A stretch of DNA of 37,270 nucleotides, taken from NCBI GenBank assembly GCA_902597385.1, contig CACJXQ010000018.1, positions 1-37,270 of the forward strand, given 5' to 3'. Below are positions 35,221-37,270 of this stretch, piece by piece. Made by a program: the position numbers and the translations under genes. Under the pieces are notes generated by a model that was not told the DNA's origin, made no database searches, and worked only from the letters and a program-made list of their open reading frames with translations. This DNA is from an uncultured Pseudomonadota bacterium. Lineage in GTDB: Bacteria; Pseudomonadota; Gammaproteobacteria; Ga0077536. Each line of letters starts with the position of its first letter. The stretch's first letter is position 1.

Positions 35221-36731
35221 AGATAGATAGCGCTCTTAGGGAGCGGGATATTCAGCCGAGTTGGCCATTAGTGGTCGGGGTGATGTTAATGGTTTTTTTG
35301 GAGGCCCTCGATACCACTGTAGTAAATGTGGCTTTGCCGCACATGAAAGGTAGTTTTGCTGCGACCTCCGATCAGATAACTTGGATGATCACCGCCTATT
35401 TAGTTTCGACAGCAATAGTAATGCCTTTAACAGGCTATCTAGTAAAAAAATTTGGGCAGCGGGAGGTATTGAATTTTGGAGTTCTGGGTTTCATTTTTGC
35501 TTCTTTTGCCTGCGGGCTCTCCACCAGTTTAGAAGCGATGGTCTTTTTTCGATTTCTTCAGGGAGGCTTAGGGGCTGTTGTAGTACCAATTTCGCAGTCG
35601 ATAATGTTTAGGGCTTTTCCTGAAGACAAAAGGAGCCAAGCGATGTCTTTCTGGGGAATTGCTTTGATGGTTGGCCCTTTGGTTGGGCCTGTTACGGGTG
35701 GATGGATAACGGAAAATTGGAGTTGGCCATGGATTTTTTTTATCAACATTCCACTAGGATTGATAGCGCTTCTGTTGATATCAGGTAAATTAGAGCCAAA
35801 CGTTGATAAAAAAAATGTCAGCACTGACTGGTTTGGGCTAATTATGCTATCTGTAACTCTAGGTGCTTTACAGATGGTTTTAGACCAAGGGCATACTAGA
35901 GATTGGTTTGACTCTGCCTTTATCTGGTTCTTGTGTTGGCTTACTGCCACTGGATTCGCCTTATTTATCCTCCATGCTTTGCAGACAAGGGAAAGTATTG
36001 TCGATATTAGGCTATTCGGAGATAAAAATTTTTTAGTAGGTAATTTGTTGATGGCGGGCTACGGAATGGCTATGTATTCAACGATAGTCTTGCTTCCATT
36101 GCAGGTACAAGAAGTTTTGGGATATCCAGCAGATACAGCAGGTTGGATTTTAACGCCTAGAGGGGCCGTGAGTGCAGTTTTAATGATCGTAGTTGGAACT
36201 TATGTAGCACCTAGAGTGGATGGCAGATTGTTGATGGTTTCGGGTCTTATACTTTCCTTTTTTTCTTCTTACTTGATGGCTAGATTCCCTTTGATGCTGG
36301 ATATGTGGGGTTTTATTTTCCCTGGAATCATTATGGGGATTGGGATGGCTCTTGTCTGGTCTCAGTTGTCTGTTGCTACTTTTCAGACGATTTCCACTAG
36401 CAAATCATCTGAAGCCGCGGGTCTTTTTAACGTGATGCGAGTCATGGGGGGATCCGTCGGTATCGCTATTACCAGTACTTTGTTGGTGAGACGAGAGCAA
36501 GTGCACTGGAATCACTTAGGTCAACACATACGTCTTTCTAATCCGGAGCTTTCCCAGTGGTTTGATCATGTGGGAATGGATGTCACGGAAGCCAATACGT
36601 ATGCGAGACTTGTGGAAGAATTGACGAGGCACATCCAATTAGCCGCCTTTAACGATGTCTTCTATTTTATTTCATTCATTTTTTTTGTGATGATTCCGTT
36701 ACCCTTTCTCTTGACCCCTACTAGAGACTGA
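35217..36731 (+). CDS. EmrB/QacA-type MFS drug efflux transporter (DHA2)
   Basis: The 504-residue protein fits the 14-helix DHA2 family, which exports drugs and other hydrophobic compounds by proton antiport together with an EmrA-type adaptor. Motifs include FLEALDTTVVNVALPHMKGS in helix 1 (with the conserved Asp), WMITAYLVSTAIVMPLTGYL, KFGQREVLNFGVLGF (motif A region), and GPLVGPVTGGWITENWSWPW with FFINIPLG (motif C). The start is GTG at 35217, overlapping the adaptor stop. Substrate unknown; the neighbouring oxidative enzymes make export of toxic metabolites possible (inference). Confidence 0.93.
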   Translation: MKIDSALRERDIQPSWPLVVGVMLMVFLEALDTTVVNVALPHMKGSFAATSDQITWMITAYLVSTAIVMPLTGYLVKKFGQREVLNFGVLGFIFASFACGLSTSLEAMVFFRFLQGGLGAVVVPISQSIMFRAFPEDKRSQAMSFWGIALMVGPLVGPVTGGWITENWSWPWIFFINIPLGLIALLLISGKLEPNVDKKNVSTDWFGLIMLSVTLGALQMVLDQGHTRDWFDSAFIWFLCWLTATGFALFILHALQTRESIVDIRLFGDKNFLVGNLLMAGYGMAMYSTIVLLPLQVQEVLGYPADTAGWILTPRGAVSAVLMIVVGTYVAPRVDGRLLMVSGLILSFFSSYLMARFPLMLDMWGFIFPGIIMGIGMALVWSQLSVATFQTISTSKSSEAAGLFNVMRVMGGSVGIAITSTLLVRREQVHWNHLGQHIRLSNPELSQWFDHVGMDVTEANTYARLVEELTRHIQLAAFNDVFYFISFIFFVMIPLPFLLTPTRD

Positions 36732-36745
36732 AACCTACGACTTTC

Positions 36746-37270
36746 TTAACGAGCAACAAAGCCGCCGTCGACGACCATAGAGTGCCCAGTGACGTAAGAG
36801 GCTCCGTCAGAGCAAAGCCATACGACAGCGCTAGCCATTTCTTCAGGCTGTGCAACCCTTCCAATAGGCTCTAATTTAGCGGTTGCCTCCAGCCAACCTG
36901 GTCGTTGGTTGTCAGCGGTTTTGGTCATATTAGTTTCTACAACTCCTGGGCAGATAGCATTAATACGAATATTTTTTTTCGCGTATTCTAAGGCTGCGTT
37001 TTTTGTTAGTCCAATGACGCCATGTTTGGATGCTGTGTAGGCTGGAGCATATCCCATCCCAACTAATCCAGCTACAGACGCAGTATTAACGATGTTTCCT
37101 CCGCCAGTTTTTAACATGATTTGAATCTCGTGTTTCATACATAGCCAGACGCCAGTCAGATTGACGCTTATAACTTTAGTCCATTCCTCCAGATCGCATT
37201 CGTCAGTTTTTATAAAATTACCGCCAACACCGGCATTATTAAACGCTAGATCTAGTCGGCCAAATTTTGA
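36746..37270 (-). CDS. Short-chain dehydrogenase/reductase (partial, runs off the window)
   Basis: This classical SDR is open at its 5' end, past 37270; 174 residues are visible. Reading from the edge: FGRLDLAFNNAGVGG (NNAG motif), VISVNLTGVWLCMK (catalytic-tetrad Asn), NIVNTASVAGLVGMGYAP (catalytic Ser), YTASKHGVIGLTKNAA (YxxxK) and NAICPGVVETNMTK, ending DGASYVTGHSMVVDGGFVA. An apparent internal ATG at 37138 is not the true start, since the frame upstream is clearly SDR. Only the N-terminal Rossmann cofactor loop is missing. The enzyme oxidises or reduces an alcohol or ketone with NAD(P). It converges with the efflux transporter, only 14 bases apart. Confidence 0.93.
   Translation of the reverse strand, partial: SKFGRLDLAFNNAGVGGNFIKTDECDLEEWTKVISVNLTGVWLCMKHEIQIMLKTGGGNIVNTASVAGLVGMGYAPAYTASKHGVIGLTKNAALEYAKKNIRINAICPGVVETNMTKTADNQRPGWLEATAKLEPIGRVAQPEEMASAVVWLCSDGASYVTGHSMVVDGGFVAR

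Noticed and set aside
1-37270. CRISPR array, phage, transposon or toxin-antitoxin/defence system
   Set aside because: No regularly spaced repeats, transposase, integrase, or known defence domains were found on reading all supported genes and gaps.

Overview
This window reads as a moderately AT-rich gammaproteobacterial chromosome. The evidence is the scpA-scpB-rluB block, an unfused nuoC/nuoD pair inside a complete nuoA-N operon led by secG and tRNA-Leu, and cmoA/cmoB, a tRNA modification pair found mainly in Gammaproteobacteria. I cannot assign a genus. I found no rRNA, CRISPR array, transposase, phage gene or defence system.

Layout. 1 to about 215: minus-strand fragment of isocitrate lyase (aceA) that abuts, head to head, the C-terminal part of tryptophanyl-tRNA synthetase (trpS, about 203-712). 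Both genes are broken at the same point, which suggests a rearrangement or an assembly/amplification chimera. 747-4116: scpA, scpB, rluB, tpiA and secG, tightly packed on the plus strand. 4224-4308: tRNA-Leu(GAG). 4488-18806: nuoABCDEFGHIJKLMN, the 14-subunit proton-pumping NADH:quinone oxidoreductase, with most genes overlapping or nearly touching. 18903-19228: leader hairpin and a small RRM RNA-binding protein gene.

19284-24029 (minus strand): psd (phosphatidylethanolamine synthesis), then an overlapping run cmoA, trhO, pgi, sco (in transcription order). cmoB lies divergently at 24113-25117. TrhO, CmoA and CmoB together would carry out the whole conversion of tRNA wobble uridine 34 to 5-oxyacetyl-uridine (cmo5U), so this is a compact tRNA-modification locus.

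25371-37270: an accessory region rich in oxidoreductases. It holds a secreted DUF1329 protein, a dead dienelactone-hydrolase/SnoaL fusion, a RutA/SfnG-like flavin monooxygenase, a glutathione S-transferase, a second luciferase-like monooxygenase, a trimethylamine-dehydrogenase/Old-Yellow-Enzyme-like flavoprotein followed by argC, an EmrAB-type efflux pair and a partial short-chain dehydrogenase. This looks like small-molecule oxidation and detoxification; no substrate can be named from sequence alone.

The points most worth checking are the aceA/trpS junction, the trhO-cmoA-cmoB locus with its shared divergent promoter and palindrome, the DLH-SnoaL pseudoenzyme fusion, the operon of a TMADH-like enzyme with argC, and the hairpin leader of the RRM gene. 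I saw no clearly new multi-gene system.
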